Part shown: piece after piece, positions 51,781-60,030 of the stretch | Layout of the letters: every line of letters starts with the position of its first letter | Numbering within the stretch: position 1 is the stretch's first letter | DNA from: [Mycobacterium] stephanolepidis | GTDB taxonomy: Bacteria > Actinomycetota > Actinomycetes > Mycobacteriales > Mycobacteriaceae | NCBI RefSeq assembly: GCF_002356335.1 | Contig: NZ_AP018165.1 | Coordinates: 992,001-1,056,000, forward strand | Direction of reading: 5' to 3' | DNA: 64,000 nt | The notes under the pieces: model-generated | Databases searched by the model: none | What the model saw: the letters and a program-made list of their open reading frames with translations, nothing else | What the model was told of the DNA's origin: nothing | Made by a program: the position numbers and the translations under genes

Positions 51781-52710
51781 ATGACGGCCCCTGACGTGTC
51801 CATCCCGCGCACCGCCGTGGTGCCCGCCGCAGGTCTGGGCACCCGGTTTCTGCCGGCTACCAAGACTGTGCCCAAGGAACTGCTCCCGGTGGTCGACACC
51901 CCGGGTATCGAGCTGGTGGCGGAGGAGGCGGCCGAGGCCGGCGCCGAGCGCCTGGTGATCGTCACCTCGGAGGGCAAGGACGGCGTCGTCGCGCATTTCG
52001 TCGAGGACTTGGTGCTGGAAGGCACGCTCGAGGACCGCGGGAAGCACGCCATGCTCGAGAAGGTGCGCCGTGCACCCGGACTCATCAAGGTGCAATCGGT
52101 GGTTCAGGCCGAGCCACTTGGCCTTGGGCACGCCGTGGGCTGTGTGGAGCCGGTCCTTGACGACGACGAAGACGCCGTTGCGGTGCTGCTGCCCGACGAC
52201 CTGGTATGGCCGCGGGGTGTGTTGGAGACCATGGCCAAGGTTCGGGCCAAGCGCGGTGGCTCGGTGCTCTGCGCCATCGAGGTGCGCCCCGACGAGATCA
52301 GTTCCTATGGTGCATTTGACGTCGAGATCGTCCCCGATGCCGCCAACCCAAATGTGTTGCGCGTCAAGGGAATGGTGGAGAAGCCGAAGGCCGAGGACGC
52401 GCCGTCGAACTATGCCGCGGCCGGGCGGTATCTGCTGGACCGGGTAATTTTCGACGCGCTCAAGCGGATTCCACGGGGTGCGGGCGGCGAGCTACAGCTC
52501 ACCGACGCCATCGCCTTGCTGATCGATGAGGGACATCCGGTGCACGTCGTCGTGCATCGCGGATCCCGACACGACCTGGGAAATCCTGGCGGCTATCTCA
52601 AGGCTGCTGTTGACTTTGCGTTGGACCGCGACGACTACGGTCCGGGCTTGCGGCAATGGTTGGTCGAGCGGCTGGGTCTGGGACCTGCCACGCTGCCGGA
52701 TTCGGAGTAA
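51781..52710 (+). CDS. galU: UTP-glucose-1-phosphate uridylyltransferase
   Basis: A 309-residue nucleotidyltransferase making UDP-glucose for cell-envelope sugars and trehalose. AVVPAAGLGTRFLPATKTVPKE (residue 11) is the nucleotide loop, and the catalytic Lys segment follows (EKPKAEDAPSN). ATG 51781 matches the family start; GTG 51775 would add two residues. It is divergent from the 5-FTHF cyclo-ligase and 11 bp upstream of moeA. Confidence 0.95.
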   Translation: MTAPDVSIPRTAVVPAAGLGTRFLPATKTVPKELLPVVDTPGIELVAEEAAEAGAERLVIVTSEGKDGVVAHFVEDLVLEGTLEDRGKHAMLEKVRRAPGLIKVQSVVQAEPLGLGHAVGCVEPVLDDDEDAVAVLLPDDLVWPRGVLETMAKVRAKRGGSVLCAIEVRPDEISSYGAFDVEIVPDAANPNVLRVKGMVEKPKAEDAPSNYAAAGRYLLDRVIFDALKRIPRGAGGELQLTDAIALLIDEGHPVHVVVHRGSRHDLGNPGGYLKAAVDFALDRDDYGPGLRQWLVERLGLGPATLPDSE

Positions 52711-52721
52711 GAAAGGCGCCA

Positions 52722-54026
52722 GTGCGTTCGGTCGAGGAGCAGCAGGCCAAAGTGACGGCGGCTGCGGTCGCGCCGCGCCCGGTTCGGGTGGCGATCGCCG
52801 AAGCCCAGGGTTTGTTGTGCGCCGAGGAAGTGGTGACCGCCCGGCCGCTACCCGGGTTTGACCAGGCCGCCATCGATGGATACGCCGTGCGCAGCGTAGA
52901 TGTGCAGGCGGCCGGTGGCGTGGTGCGGGTGATCAGCCCGGGTGAAGGCGCCCCGGATGAGGAAGACGACCTCGAGGAATCCAGCGGCGAGATCGGAACG
53001 GTCGAGTTGCCCGTGGTCGGCACGGTGCGGGTAGGGGAGCGCACCCCCACTCGGCTGCAGCCCCGGCAGGCCGTGCGGGTGCAGACCGGTGCCCCGATGC
53101 CCACCTTGGCCGATGCGGTGCTGCCGTTGCGCTGGTCCGAGGGCGGCGAGTCGCGGGTCAAGGTGCTGCGCGCGGTGCGTTCGGGTGACTATGTGCGGCG
53201 CACCGGTGATGACGTGCAACCCGGTGATGTCGCGGTCCGCGCGGGCACCATCATCGGTGCCGCGCAGGTTGGGCTGTTGGCCGCGGTCGGGCGTGATCGG
53301 GTGCTGGTGCATCCGCGGCCTCGGCTCTCGGTGATCAGTGTGGGCGGCGAGCTCGTCGACGTCGACCGCACGCCCGGCAACGGCCAGGTATATGACGTGA
53401 ACTCCTATGCGCTGGCGGCCGCGGCCCGTGATGCCGGCGCCGATGTGAACCGGGTGGGCATCGTCAGCGCGGAACCCGCCGCGTTCCGTGAGGTGCTTGA
53501 GGGTCAGCTGAACCGGGCAGAGGTTGTCGTCGTCTCCGGCGCCGTCGGCGGTGCCGCCGCAGAGGGGATCCGTGAGGCGCTGTCGGCGCTGGGCGATATG
53601 GAGGTCGGGCGCGTCGCGATGCATCCGGGTTCGGTGCAGGGCTTCGGTCAGCTGGGCCGTGACGCGGTGCCGACCTTCCTGCTGCCGGCGAACCCGGTGG
53701 GCGCCCTGGTGGTGTTCGAAGTGATGGTGCGCCCGCTGATTCGTCTGGCCCTGGGGCGCAGGCACGCGCAGCGCCGAATTGTCCAGGCGCGCACAGTTTC
53801 TCCCATTACCTCTATCGCCGGGCGCAAGGGCTTTCTGCGTGGCCAGCTGATGCGCGATCAGGACACCGGCGAGTATCTGGTGCAGATTCTGGGCGCGCCG
53901 GGTGCGTCGTCGCATCTTCTCGCGACGCTTGCGGAGGCCAACTGCCTCGTGATCGTGCCTGCCGAGGTGGAACAGGTTCGTACCGGGGAGATCGTCGAGG
54001 TCGCGTTCCTGGCGCAGCGCGGATGA
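52722..54026 (+). CDS. moeA1: Gephyrin-like molybdotransferase MoeA / division protein Glp
   Basis: A 434-residue MoeA-fold protein: domain I-II (1-170) with QAAIDGYAVRS, domain III (about 175-320; VGGELVDVDRTPGNGQVYDVNSYAL, GAVGGAAAEGIREAL), domain IV (about 345-420). MoeA inserts molybdenum. The Corynebacterium orthologue next to the GlpR membrane protein is Glp, which links FtsZ to that receptor in division. GTG 52722 follows AAAGG. The presence of glpR two genes downstream favours the Glp role, though both are possible. Confidence 0.88.
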   Translation: MRSVEEQQAKVTAAAVAPRPVRVAIAEAQGLLCAEEVVTARPLPGFDQAAIDGYAVRSVDVQAAGGVVRVISPGEGAPDEEDDLEESSGEIGTVELPVVGTVRVGERTPTRLQPRQAVRVQTGAPMPTLADAVLPLRWSEGGESRVKVLRAVRSGDYVRRTGDDVQPGDVAVRAGTIIGAAQVGLLAAVGRDRVLVHPRPRLSVISVGGELVDVDRTPGNGQVYDVNSYALAAAARDAGADVNRVGIVSAEPAAFREVLEGQLNRAEVVVVSGAVGGAAAEGIREALSALGDMEVGRVAMHPGSVQGFGQLGRDAVPTFLLPANPVGALVVFEVMVRPLIRLALGRRHAQRRIVQARTVSPITSIAGRKGFLRGQLMRDQDTGEYLVQILGAPGASSHLLATLAEANCLVIVPAEVEQVRTGEIVEVAFLAQRG

Positions 54027-54054
54027 ACTTCGCGCGCGAAGACCAGGAGCCCGC

Positions 54055-54708
54055 ATGAGCGTCTGGCGGCAAGAGAGTGCACATCCCGGTTGGCCGATGC
54101 CGCTGGGAAAACTGCGTGTGCCCGCAGGAGTGGTTTCGGTGCGGCCCATCCGGTTGCGGGACGGGATGGCGTGGAGCCGGGCACGGCTGGCCGACCAGAC
54201 GCATCTACAACCGTGGGAACCGTCCTCGGAGGTCGACTGGATGGCGCGGCACGGCGTGTCTTCCTGGCCCGCGCTGTGTTCGGGTCTGCGGGCCGAGGCG
54301 CGTAAGGGGCGGATGATTCCGTGCGCGATCGAGCTGAACGGGAATTTCGTCGGGCAGCTGACGATCGGCAATATCGCGCATGGTGCGTTGCGTTCGGCGT
54401 GGATCGGGTACTGGGTGGTCAGCACGGTGACCCGGCAAGGGGTGGCGACCGCGGCGCTCGCGCTGGGGCTCGATCACTGTTTCGGGCCCGTCACCCTGCA
54501 CCGGGTGGAGGCGACGGTGCGGCCGGAGAACGGCGCCAGCCGTGCGGTGTTGTCCAAGGTCGGTTTCCGTGAGGAAGGGCTGCTCAAACGGTATCTCGAC
54601 GTCGACGGTGCGTGGCGCGATCACCTGTTGGTGGCGATGACGGTCGAGGAAGTGCGTGGATCGGTGGCCGCCATGCTGGTGCGATCCGGAAACGCCGCCT
54701 GGGCCTGA
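54055..54708 (+). CDS. rimJ: GNAT N-acetyltransferase (RimJ type)
   Basis: A 217-residue acetyltransferase with the acetyl-CoA segment VVSTVTRQGVATAALALGLD (about residue 120) and the substrate strand RVEATVRPENGASRAVL, then the terminal GFREEGLLKRYLDVDG typical of ribosomal-protein-alanine acetyltransferases. The N-terminal 35 residues are family-specific. It lies between moeA/glp and the DUF559 gene. Confidence 0.85.
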   Translation: MSVWRQESAHPGWPMPLGKLRVPAGVVSVRPIRLRDGMAWSRARLADQTHLQPWEPSSEVDWMARHGVSSWPALCSGLRAEARKGRMIPCAIELNGNFVGQLTIGNIAHGALRSAWIGYWVVSTVTRQGVATAALALGLDHCFGPVTLHRVEATVRPENGASRAVLSKVGFREEGLLKRYLDVDGAWRDHLLVAMTVEEVRGSVAAMLVRSGNAAWA

Positions 54709-54721
54709 GCTCGTTCCTGCT

Positions 54722-54775
54722 GAGTCTGCGTCTCACGACGCTTTCGGGGGAAGAACCGTCGCGAGACGCAGACTC
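54722..54775. repeat. Palindromic repeat, copy 1
   Basis: 18-base arms GAGTCTGCGTCTCACGAC and GTCGCGAGACGCAGACTC (one mismatch) enclose an 18-base loop containing CTTTCGGGGG. It resembles the copy at 55664-55721 in both arms and loop. The stop codon and last residues of the DUF559 gene lie inside it. Confidence 0.85.
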
Positions 54776-55626
54776 GCCATCTGAAGTGCTTCGTCGACGC
54801 GGCTGACGATCGTGCCGGGGCGGTGCCGAAGCAGTTCTGAGGTCACCCGGATGATCGTCCAGCCTTCATCCGTGAGTGCTGCGGCACGGTCGATGTCCCG
54901 GGATCGTTGGCGCGGGTCCGTCCAATGCTGCGCGCCGTCGAATTCGATTCCTACTTTCGTGTCCTCCCACCCCATGTCCACGCGTGCGACGAAGTCACCG
55001 AATCCGTCGAGCACTCGTATCTGTGTCTGAGGTTTAGGGAATCCGCTGCGAACCAGGAGCAGGCGAGTGCGGGTTTCTTGTGGTGACTCGGCTCCTGCGT
55101 CGACGAGTTCAAGCACTTCGCGTAGGCGCACGACGCCGCGGACGCCGGGATGGCCGGCCAGCACCGCGTGGACCTCGGGGGTCGTCAGGCCGGTCGCGTT
55201 CATCAGGGCGTCGATTCTCTCCACGGCGTGGCCGGGGGTCAGTCGCCGCCCGAGGTCGAACGCCGTACGTGCGGGCGTCGTGGCATTCGTGCCGTGGACC
55301 TCGGTGATTTCGTTGGCGAGTAACGAATCCTGGTGAACTGTTAATCCGGACGGTGTCCGGTAGTTGTCAAACACGAGTTCAGCTGGTCGATCGCCATCTA
55401 TCCATTTCGCACCGTGTAGTGCAGATGCTGACAGTCCGGCGACAATGCCCTGGCGTCGCGACCAGTACCAGGCCGCGACGGCTCGTTCGGTCGCCGAGAG
55501 CTGCGCATCTCTTGGCACGAATACGCCGGGGTACAGCTGCCGATACAGCCGGCGCATCCGGCGTTCGGAGATTGCACCGGATGCGAGTACGTCGGCCGAG
55601 CGGAATGGCCACGGAATGTCCCCCAT
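54733..55626 (-). CDS. DUF559-type nuclease-fold protein with N-terminal AbiEi-like region
   Basis: A 297-residue protein. The C-terminus (about 200-285) has DMGWEDTKVGIEFDGAQHW...DIDRAAALTDEGWTIIRVT, the DUF559 (very-short-patch-repair-like) endonuclease pattern with its acidic residues. The N-terminal part (MRRLYRQLYPGVFVPRDAQL, AAWYWSRRQGIVAGLSASAL) resembles the winged-helix part of AbiEi-type antitoxins. Such fusions are common in actinobacteria, function unknown. It separates rimJ from glpR and is flanked by two copies of a palindromic repeat, suggesting insertion. Confidence 0.75.
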   Translation of the reverse strand: MGDIPWPFRSADVLASGAISERRMRRLYRQLYPGVFVPRDAQLSATERAVAAWYWSRRQGIVAGLSASALHGAKWIDGDRPAELVFDNYRTPSGLTVHQDSLLANEITEVHGTNATTPARTAFDLGRRLTPGHAVERIDALMNATGLTTPEVHAVLAGHPGVRGVVRLREVLELVDAGAESPQETRTRLLLVRSGFPKPQTQIRVLDGFGDFVARVDMGWEDTKVGIEFDGAQHWTDPRQRSRDIDRAAALTDEGWTIIRVTSELLRHRPGTIVSRVDEALQMASLRLATVLPPKAS

Positions 55627-55663
55627 GGCGCGCAGCGTCCCACCGCGCTCCGACACCCCCGTA

Positions 55664-55721
55664 GCGAGTCTGCGTCTCGCGACGCTTTCGGGGGAAAAAC
55701 CGTCGTGAGGCGCAGGCTCGC
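55664..55721. repeat. Palindromic repeat, copy 2
   Basis: 20-base arms GCGAGTCTGCGTCTCGCGAC and GTCGTGAGGCGCAGGCTCGC (three mismatches) with a loop containing CTTTCGGGGGAAAAACC. Together with copy 1 it brackets the DUF559 gene, in direct orientation. Confidence 0.85.
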
Positions 55722-55769
55722 GAGATATTACTGAGACTGATGTGACTATTGGGGCCTGTGATGCTTGCC

Positions 55770-55785
55770 CCTGTAGAATTACAGG
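55770..55785. promoter_or_regulatory. Palindrome upstream of glpR
   Basis: CCTGTAGAATTACAGG is a near-perfect inverted repeat, followed at once by TGTGTAATTGG. It lies about 114 bp before glpR and could be an operator or short terminator. No known regulator is assigned. Confidence 0.4.
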
Positions 55786-55898
55786 TGTGTAATTGGTATC
55801 GGCGCGCCTCATAACGTGCGCAGATCGCCAACCTAGCCTTGACCTGAGGCTTAAGGCGCAGAGGCACACCTGACGCGCACAGAAAGGAGCAGGCCGAG

Positions 55899-56900
55899 AT
55901 GCCGAGCATCCCCCAATCGGTGTTGTGGATCGGACTGGTCGTGCTGTGGCTGTTCGTCCTGGTGCCGATGCTGATCAACAAGCGTGACGTGGTGAAGCGC
56001 ACGAGCGACGTCGCCCTCGCCACCCGGGTTCTCAACGGGAAGGCCGCCAAGCTACTGCGCCGCACCGGTCCCGCTGCCGGTCACCGTAGTGACCCCGACT
56101 TCCGTCGCGAGGACATCGACGAACTCGACGACGAGGACGAAGACTCGACCGGCGTCATCGCCAGCGAGCCCACCGAAGAAGACAAGGACGCCGCGCAGGC
56201 CGTCAAGGCCATGGCTGTGCGCAAGGTTCGTCCCGAAAAGTTCGAGACCGACGAGCCGGTAGACGTCGAGGTCATCGACGAGGATGCGACCGCATTGCCT
56301 GCGGGCGAGGCCGCGTTGTCCGACGACCTCGAGGATCTGGAAGAGGCGCCCGTCTCCGAAACCGATTCGCGCAGCTATGAGTACGAGTACGTGGACGACA
56401 CCTCGGGTCTGGCGATCCCTGCCGAGCCGACACGGGAACGGCACCAGGCTCCGCCGGTGTACAGCTCGTCGCGTCGCCGCCGATTCGATCCAGACGTCAT
56501 GGCCAAGGAGAACGCACGCAAGTTCGCCTTCCGTAAGCGCGTGCTGATGGGTCTGGTCGCGGCAATGGTCATCGCCGGGGTAGTCGCGGCGACCGCGACC
56601 AGCACCGCGTGGTGGGCCTGCGGCGGCCTGGGTGTGGCGGCGGTGCTCTATCTGGGCTACCTGCGTCGCCAGACCCGCATCGAGGAGCAGCTGCGTCGTC
56701 GTCGCGCCGCGCGTTACCAGCGGTCGCGTGTGGTCGGCGTGGAGAACGTCGCGGACCGTGAGCTCGATGTGGTTCCCCAGCGGTTGCGCCGTCCGGGCGC
56801 CGCCGTCCTCGAAATCGATGATGAGGACCCGGTTTTCGAGCACCTGGATTACTACGACGAGCCACGGCAGTACCGCATGCCGCACGCTGTCGGTCAGTAG
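55899..56900 (+). CDS. glpR: Membrane receptor GlpR of gephyrin-like Glp
   Basis: A 333-residue membrane protein: N-terminal helix (SVLWIGLVVLWLFVLVPML, about 5-25), a long acidic cytoplasmic region (60-190), two further helices (about 208-255), and a basic then acidic C-terminus. It is placed downstream of moeA/glp as in corynebacteria and M. tuberculosis Rv0996. GlpR recruits Glp at septa. AAGGAG lies just before the ATG. Normally it would follow rimJ; here the DUF559 gene intervenes. Confidence 0.8.
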   Translation: MPSIPQSVLWIGLVVLWLFVLVPMLINKRDVVKRTSDVALATRVLNGKAAKLLRRTGPAAGHRSDPDFRREDIDELDDEDEDSTGVIASEPTEEDKDAAQAVKAMAVRKVRPEKFETDEPVDVEVIDEDATALPAGEAALSDDLEDLEEAPVSETDSRSYEYEYVDDTSGLAIPAEPTRERHQAPPVYSSSRRRRFDPDVMAKENARKFAFRKRVLMGLVAAMVIAGVVAATATSTAWWACGGLGVAAVLYLGYLRRQTRIEEQLRRRRAARYQRSRVVGVENVADRELDVVPQRLRRPGAAVLEIDDEDPVFEHLDYYDEPRQYRMPHAVGQ

Positions 56901-56984
56901 GCCGGGGCTGACGCTCTTCGCTTCTTACGGCTCATCGCACGATTCGGTCTGACGCGGGACCGGCTGGTAAGGTCTTAGCGTCTT

Positions 56985-57060
56985 GGGGCTATAGCGCAGT
57001 TGGTAGCGCGTCTCGTTCGCATCGAGAAGGTCAGGGGTTCGATTCCCCTTAGCTCCACCA
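56985..57060 (+). tRNA. tRNA-Ala (CGC)
   Basis: A 76-nt cloverleaf with encoded CCA. The acceptor GGGGCTA pairs with TAGCTCC and contains G3-U70, the alanine identity pair. The anticodon loop TTCGCAT gives CGC, decoding GCG. D-arm GCGC...GCGC and T-loop GGTTCGATTCC are intact. Confidence 0.97.
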
Positions 57061-57066
57061 AGAGAA

Positions 57067-57098
57067 CCCCCGGGCGTGCCTGGGGGATTTTCATTTCT
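57067..57098 (+). terminator. tRNA-Ala terminator
   Basis: CCCCCGGGC (57067-57075) pairs with GCCTGGGGG (57078-57086), one mismatch, followed by ATTTTCATTT. Confidence 0.88.
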
Positions 57099-57315
57099 GC
57101 GGTTCGCCCGGTGATTCGGGCTCTTCCTTGGGCTTGGCCGCACGACCCGGATTGCCGATACGGCGGTTGAGCGCATACACAGGAGCCGCCGCCCGGGCTA
57201 CCAACGGCGGAATCGCCTGTCGTGCCCTGCGGGTGTTGAAGAGGCCAGCGTTCATACCGATACCGATAAAGGTCATCGCCACGATCACTGCGATCCCGAC
57301 GAACGTTGTCGTCAT
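57091..57315 (-). CDS. Small single-helix membrane protein
   Basis: A 74-residue protein starting MTTTFVGIAVIVAMTFIGIG, one membrane helix (4-24) and a basic cytoplasmic tail ending EEPESPGEPQK. No family recognised. It is convergent with the tRNA gene and shares its terminator region. The longer frame upstream (to 57405) lacks a convincing start. Confidence 0.55.
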   Translation of the reverse strand: MTTTFVGIAVIVAMTFIGIGMNAGLFNTRRARQAIPPLVARAAAPVYALNRRIGNPGRAAKPKEEPESPGEPQK

Positions 57316-57371
57316 ACGCCCCACAGTATCGTCAAGCGCTGACCTGTGCGTCGAGGCTGTGGCGCCGGCCG

Positions 57372-57647
57372 TCAGGACCGCGAGAGGCGCCGAGCGCCAA
57401 GCCAACCGATCCCGGCGACCGCAGCGGGCACCCCGAACACCGCCAGCAACACGGGTAGTTCTTCGGCGACGCCGTACCCGGCCTCAAACACGCCCACCCC
57501 CATGTTGAACGCGGCAACGCCGGCCCAGGCGACAAGGAAGTGCGTGACGGCTGTCTGTATGCCGACCTTCTTGACCAGTGCGCCGACGGCGAGAAACGCC
57601 AGTGCTGCGATAACTCCGACGATGATGATGATCGCGGTCCGGCTCAT
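57372..57647 (-). CDS. Small three-helix membrane protein
   Basis: A 91-residue membrane protein (MSRTAIIIIVGVIAALAFLA then LVKKVGIQTAVTHFLVAWAG) with three hydrophobic helices. Function unknown; resembles small integral membrane proteins found downstream of AraC-type regulators. The start lies 16 bp after the AraC stop, so it is probably cotranscribed with the regulator. Confidence 0.6.
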   Translation of the reverse strand: MSRTAIIIIVGVIAALAFLAVGALVKKVGIQTAVTHFLVAWAGVAAFNMGVGVFEAGYGVAEELPVLLAVFGVPAAVAGIGWLGARRLSRS

Positions 57648-57663
57648 AGCTGTGAACTCTAGG

Positions 57664-58425
57664 TCATCGGATGCTGGACGGGGCAATGTCGAACGCGCGG
57701 CTGAAGGCGTAGGAGAAGGCGGCGGGTGCGGCATAGCCGAGCCGTCCGGCAACCTGGGTGACCGACTGCTGCCGTAGCAGCGGAACCGCTGCGAGTAATC
57801 GCGCCCGCACCCGCCACGCCGCCGGGCTCATCGCGACCTCATCACGGAACCGGCGAGTCAGCGAGCGCTCGCTGGTGTTCAGTCGGTGCGCCCATTGAGC
57901 ATTGGAAATCGACACGTCTGGAGCGTCGAGGTACTCGCGACACAGCCGAGCCAGATCGGGTGACCGCGGCATGTCGACATGCAACGGCAGCGCGGTGAAG
58001 GATGCCAGTTCATGCAGTAGGAGTGCGGTAAGTGCTCTGTCGCGTCCGGCGAGGTCGCAGTCGGCGGCCAGATCCGCTGCCGCGCCCAGTAGTTCGTGCA
58101 TCAATGGGCTGACGTCGACGACCACGCACGACGTCGGCCACCACGGGACGGCCGACGGCTCGATGTAGAGGCTTGCGGTGCGCACCTCCAGCATCCGGAC
58201 TCGATGGCGAGTGCGCGCGGGGATCATGACGGCGCGACGAGTGGGCACTGTCCAGGTTCCGGCGTCGGTGTCCACGATCATCGTCCCGGTGGATCCGTAG
58301 AGGAACTGTGCACGTCGATGCTCATGCCAATCCAGCAGCTGGCCGTTGGTGTAGTCGGTGGCGATGGGCAGCACATCGCGGGGCAGATGGTCGACATCGG
58401 CGAGCGGCACATTCCGCATCCCCAC
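57664..58425 (-). CDS. AraC-family transcriptional regulator
   Basis: A 253-residue regulator: N-terminal cupin (about 5-100; LDWHEHRRAQFLYGSTGTM) and a C-terminal double helix-turn-helix (about 150-253; LTRRFRDEVAMSPAAWRVRA, VTQVAGRLGYAAPAAFSYAFSRAFD). Start could be 58425 or 58419. It diverges from a TauE/SafE permease gene 76 bp away and may control it. Confidence 0.85.
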   Translation of the reverse strand: MGMRNVPLADVDHLPRDVLPIATDYTNGQLLDWHEHRRAQFLYGSTGTMIVDTDAGTWTVPTRRAVMIPARTRHRVRMLEVRTASLYIEPSAVPWWPTSCVVVDVSPLMHELLGAAADLAADCDLAGRDRALTALLLHELASFTALPLHVDMPRSPDLARLCREYLDAPDVSISNAQWAHRLNTSERSLTRRFRDEVAMSPAAWRVRARLLAAVPLLRQQSVTQVAGRLGYAAPAAFSYAFSRAFDIAPSSIR

Positions 58426-58501
58426 AGGGTATGGCTGAAACTCGAATGAATCGAGCTGTCATTCGATTGTCCGCAACCCTCCCGTCGGCTGGACTGGCCT
58501 C

Positions 58502-59317
58502 ATGGGCGTGATCGTGTTGGTGGTGATCGGAATTCTGACGGGGCTCACCACGGGGCTGTTCGGATTCGGCGGCGGATTTGTCAGTGTTCCGGTGATCGTC
58601 TGGGCCGACAGTGCGCTCGCCGCAGGGACGGCCGAGGTGGCGGTGGCTACGTCAGCGGTCGTCATGGTGGTGAACGCGGCGGCGGCCACCGTTGCAACCT
58701 CACGAGCCGTACTGGCACACTTGCGAAGTGCGGCAGCGCTCATCGCCTTGTTGGGGTGCGGGGGCGTTCTCGGTGCGACGCTGGCAAGGTGGGCGCCACC
58801 GCACCTCGCGATGTGGGGATTCGTGCTCTATCTCGCGGTCACGATCATCGATGTGCTGGCACGCCCCGGATTCCTGCGCCGCCCCATCATGATCGAGGGC
58901 TCCTCGCGTGGGTTCGCAGTGTCGCCACTACTGGGCGTGCCTATCGGTGCGGTCGCATCATTCCTGGGGGTGGGCGGCAGCGTGATGACGGTTCCCCTGC
59001 TGCGCCGCAGCGGACAGCCGATGAGTATGGCTACCGCACTGGCGAATCCGTTGACACTGGCGATCAGCGCGCCGGCATTGGCGATCTTTCTCACCGGCAC
59101 GTCAGCAGCTGCGGACGTGCCGTACATCATCGGCGCGGTGGATGTGCGATCTGCCGCGGCGCTTCTCATCGGAGCGCTGCCGATCGTGGTGTGGCTGCGG
59201 CGACGTCCGCCTCGCCTTCCCGATACCGTGCATGCTTGGGCATATGTCGCACTGCTCATCGTTTCGGCCGTTGCGATAGTGCTGTCGCCGGGCGTCTTGT
59301 CGCCACATTTCACCTGA
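58502..59317 (+). CDS. TauE/SafE-family sulfite or sulfoacetate exporter
   Basis: A 271-residue permease with eight hydrophobic helices in the usual two-fold pattern (ILTGLTTGLFGFGGGFVSVP at 9-28; GVGGSVMTVPLL near 155). The family exports sulfite and organosulfonates, or acts as an anion permease. The divergent AraC gene is the likely regulator. The dimethylsulfone-monooxygenase-like gene elsewhere in the window hints at sulfur metabolism but is not linked. Confidence 0.85.
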   Translation: MGVIVLVVIGILTGLTTGLFGFGGGFVSVPVIVWADSALAAGTAEVAVATSAVVMVVNAAAATVATSRAVLAHLRSAAALIALLGCGGVLGATLARWAPPHLAMWGFVLYLAVTIIDVLARPGFLRRPIMIEGSSRGFAVSPLLGVPIGAVASFLGVGGSVMTVPLLRRSGQPMSMATALANPLTLAISAPALAIFLTGTSAAADVPYIIGAVDVRSAAALLIGALPIVVWLRRRPPRLPDTVHAWAYVALLIVSAVAIVLSPGVLSPHFT

Positions 59318-59368
59318 TAGACCCCGAACACCCAGGAATTTCCCAGGTTGAGAGTCCACAATTCTCAG

Positions 59369-60001
59369 ATGGCGCGGACAGTATGGGTCGGATCGGGCCT
59401 CCTCGCACTCGTCGCAGTTGCCGGTTGCTCACAGCCTGCGAGTCCGGTTGTGGAAACGTCCACGCCCGAGGTGACCGAGCTCAAAGTCAGTGCCGCCGCT
59501 GCGGATTCGCTGTTCGCCGGGATTGATGTGGTCAAGTCGCTGGGCTTCCCGACGGCGGACACCACACATACCGACACGGCACCGGTCTACGGGCCCGCCA
59601 TCAACTCGTCGGACCCGTGCGGCGTGTTGCACGCGGCGTCCCAAGGTGACTTGGGGGACGGCTGGCAGGCATTTCGTCAGCTGAATGTCGACAGCAGCGC
59701 GGACCCGCATCAGACATTGCACGAGGCCATTGCGATTTATCCCGACAAGCCTGCAGCCCAAGCCGAATTCCGTCGGATCACAGAGGCTTTCAACACGTGC
59801 AAGGCGCATTCGCCCGGCGCGTACACGTTCGGCATGCGTAACCCGATCACGATCACCTGGGCCGACAACACCGGTGCCACGCACATCCACACCACGGGCA
59901 ACGTGGTGTACGGGGTGACCTCGTCCGGTGCTGCCGACAACGCTCAGGTCGCCGGTCAGGTTGCCAACCAAATGAAGACGAACATCATCGACCCTGCTTA
60001 G
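59369..60001 (+). CDS. Lipoprotein with PknH-type sensor domain
   Basis: A 210-residue secreted lipoprotein: lipobox LVAVAGC at about residue 20, then an extracellular domain with SSDPCGVLHAASQGDLGDG and RRITEAFNTCKAHSPGAY. Two cysteines beyond the lipobox suggest a disulfide. The family includes LppH and the PknH sensor domain. ATG 59369 is preferred to the upstream start. It may be cotranscribed with the SRD5A-like gene. Confidence 0.8.
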   Translation: MARTVWVGSGLLALVAVAGCSQPASPVVETSTPEVTELKVSAAAADSLFAGIDVVKSLGFPTADTTHTDTAPVYGPAINSSDPCGVLHAASQGDLGDGWQAFRQLNVDSSADPHQTLHEAIAIYPDKPAAQAEFRRITEAFNTCKAHSPGAYTFGMRNPITITWADNTGATHIHTTGNVVYGVTSSGAADNAQVAGQVANQMKTNIIDPA

Positions 60002-60030
60002 AACGAGCGTTCACTCGGTACTGTCCCGGT

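Noticed and set aside
52848..54425. 525-codon open frame antisense to moeA/rimJ
   Set aside because: It is a shadow of two clear genes; composition is His/Arg-rich with no recognisable motif.
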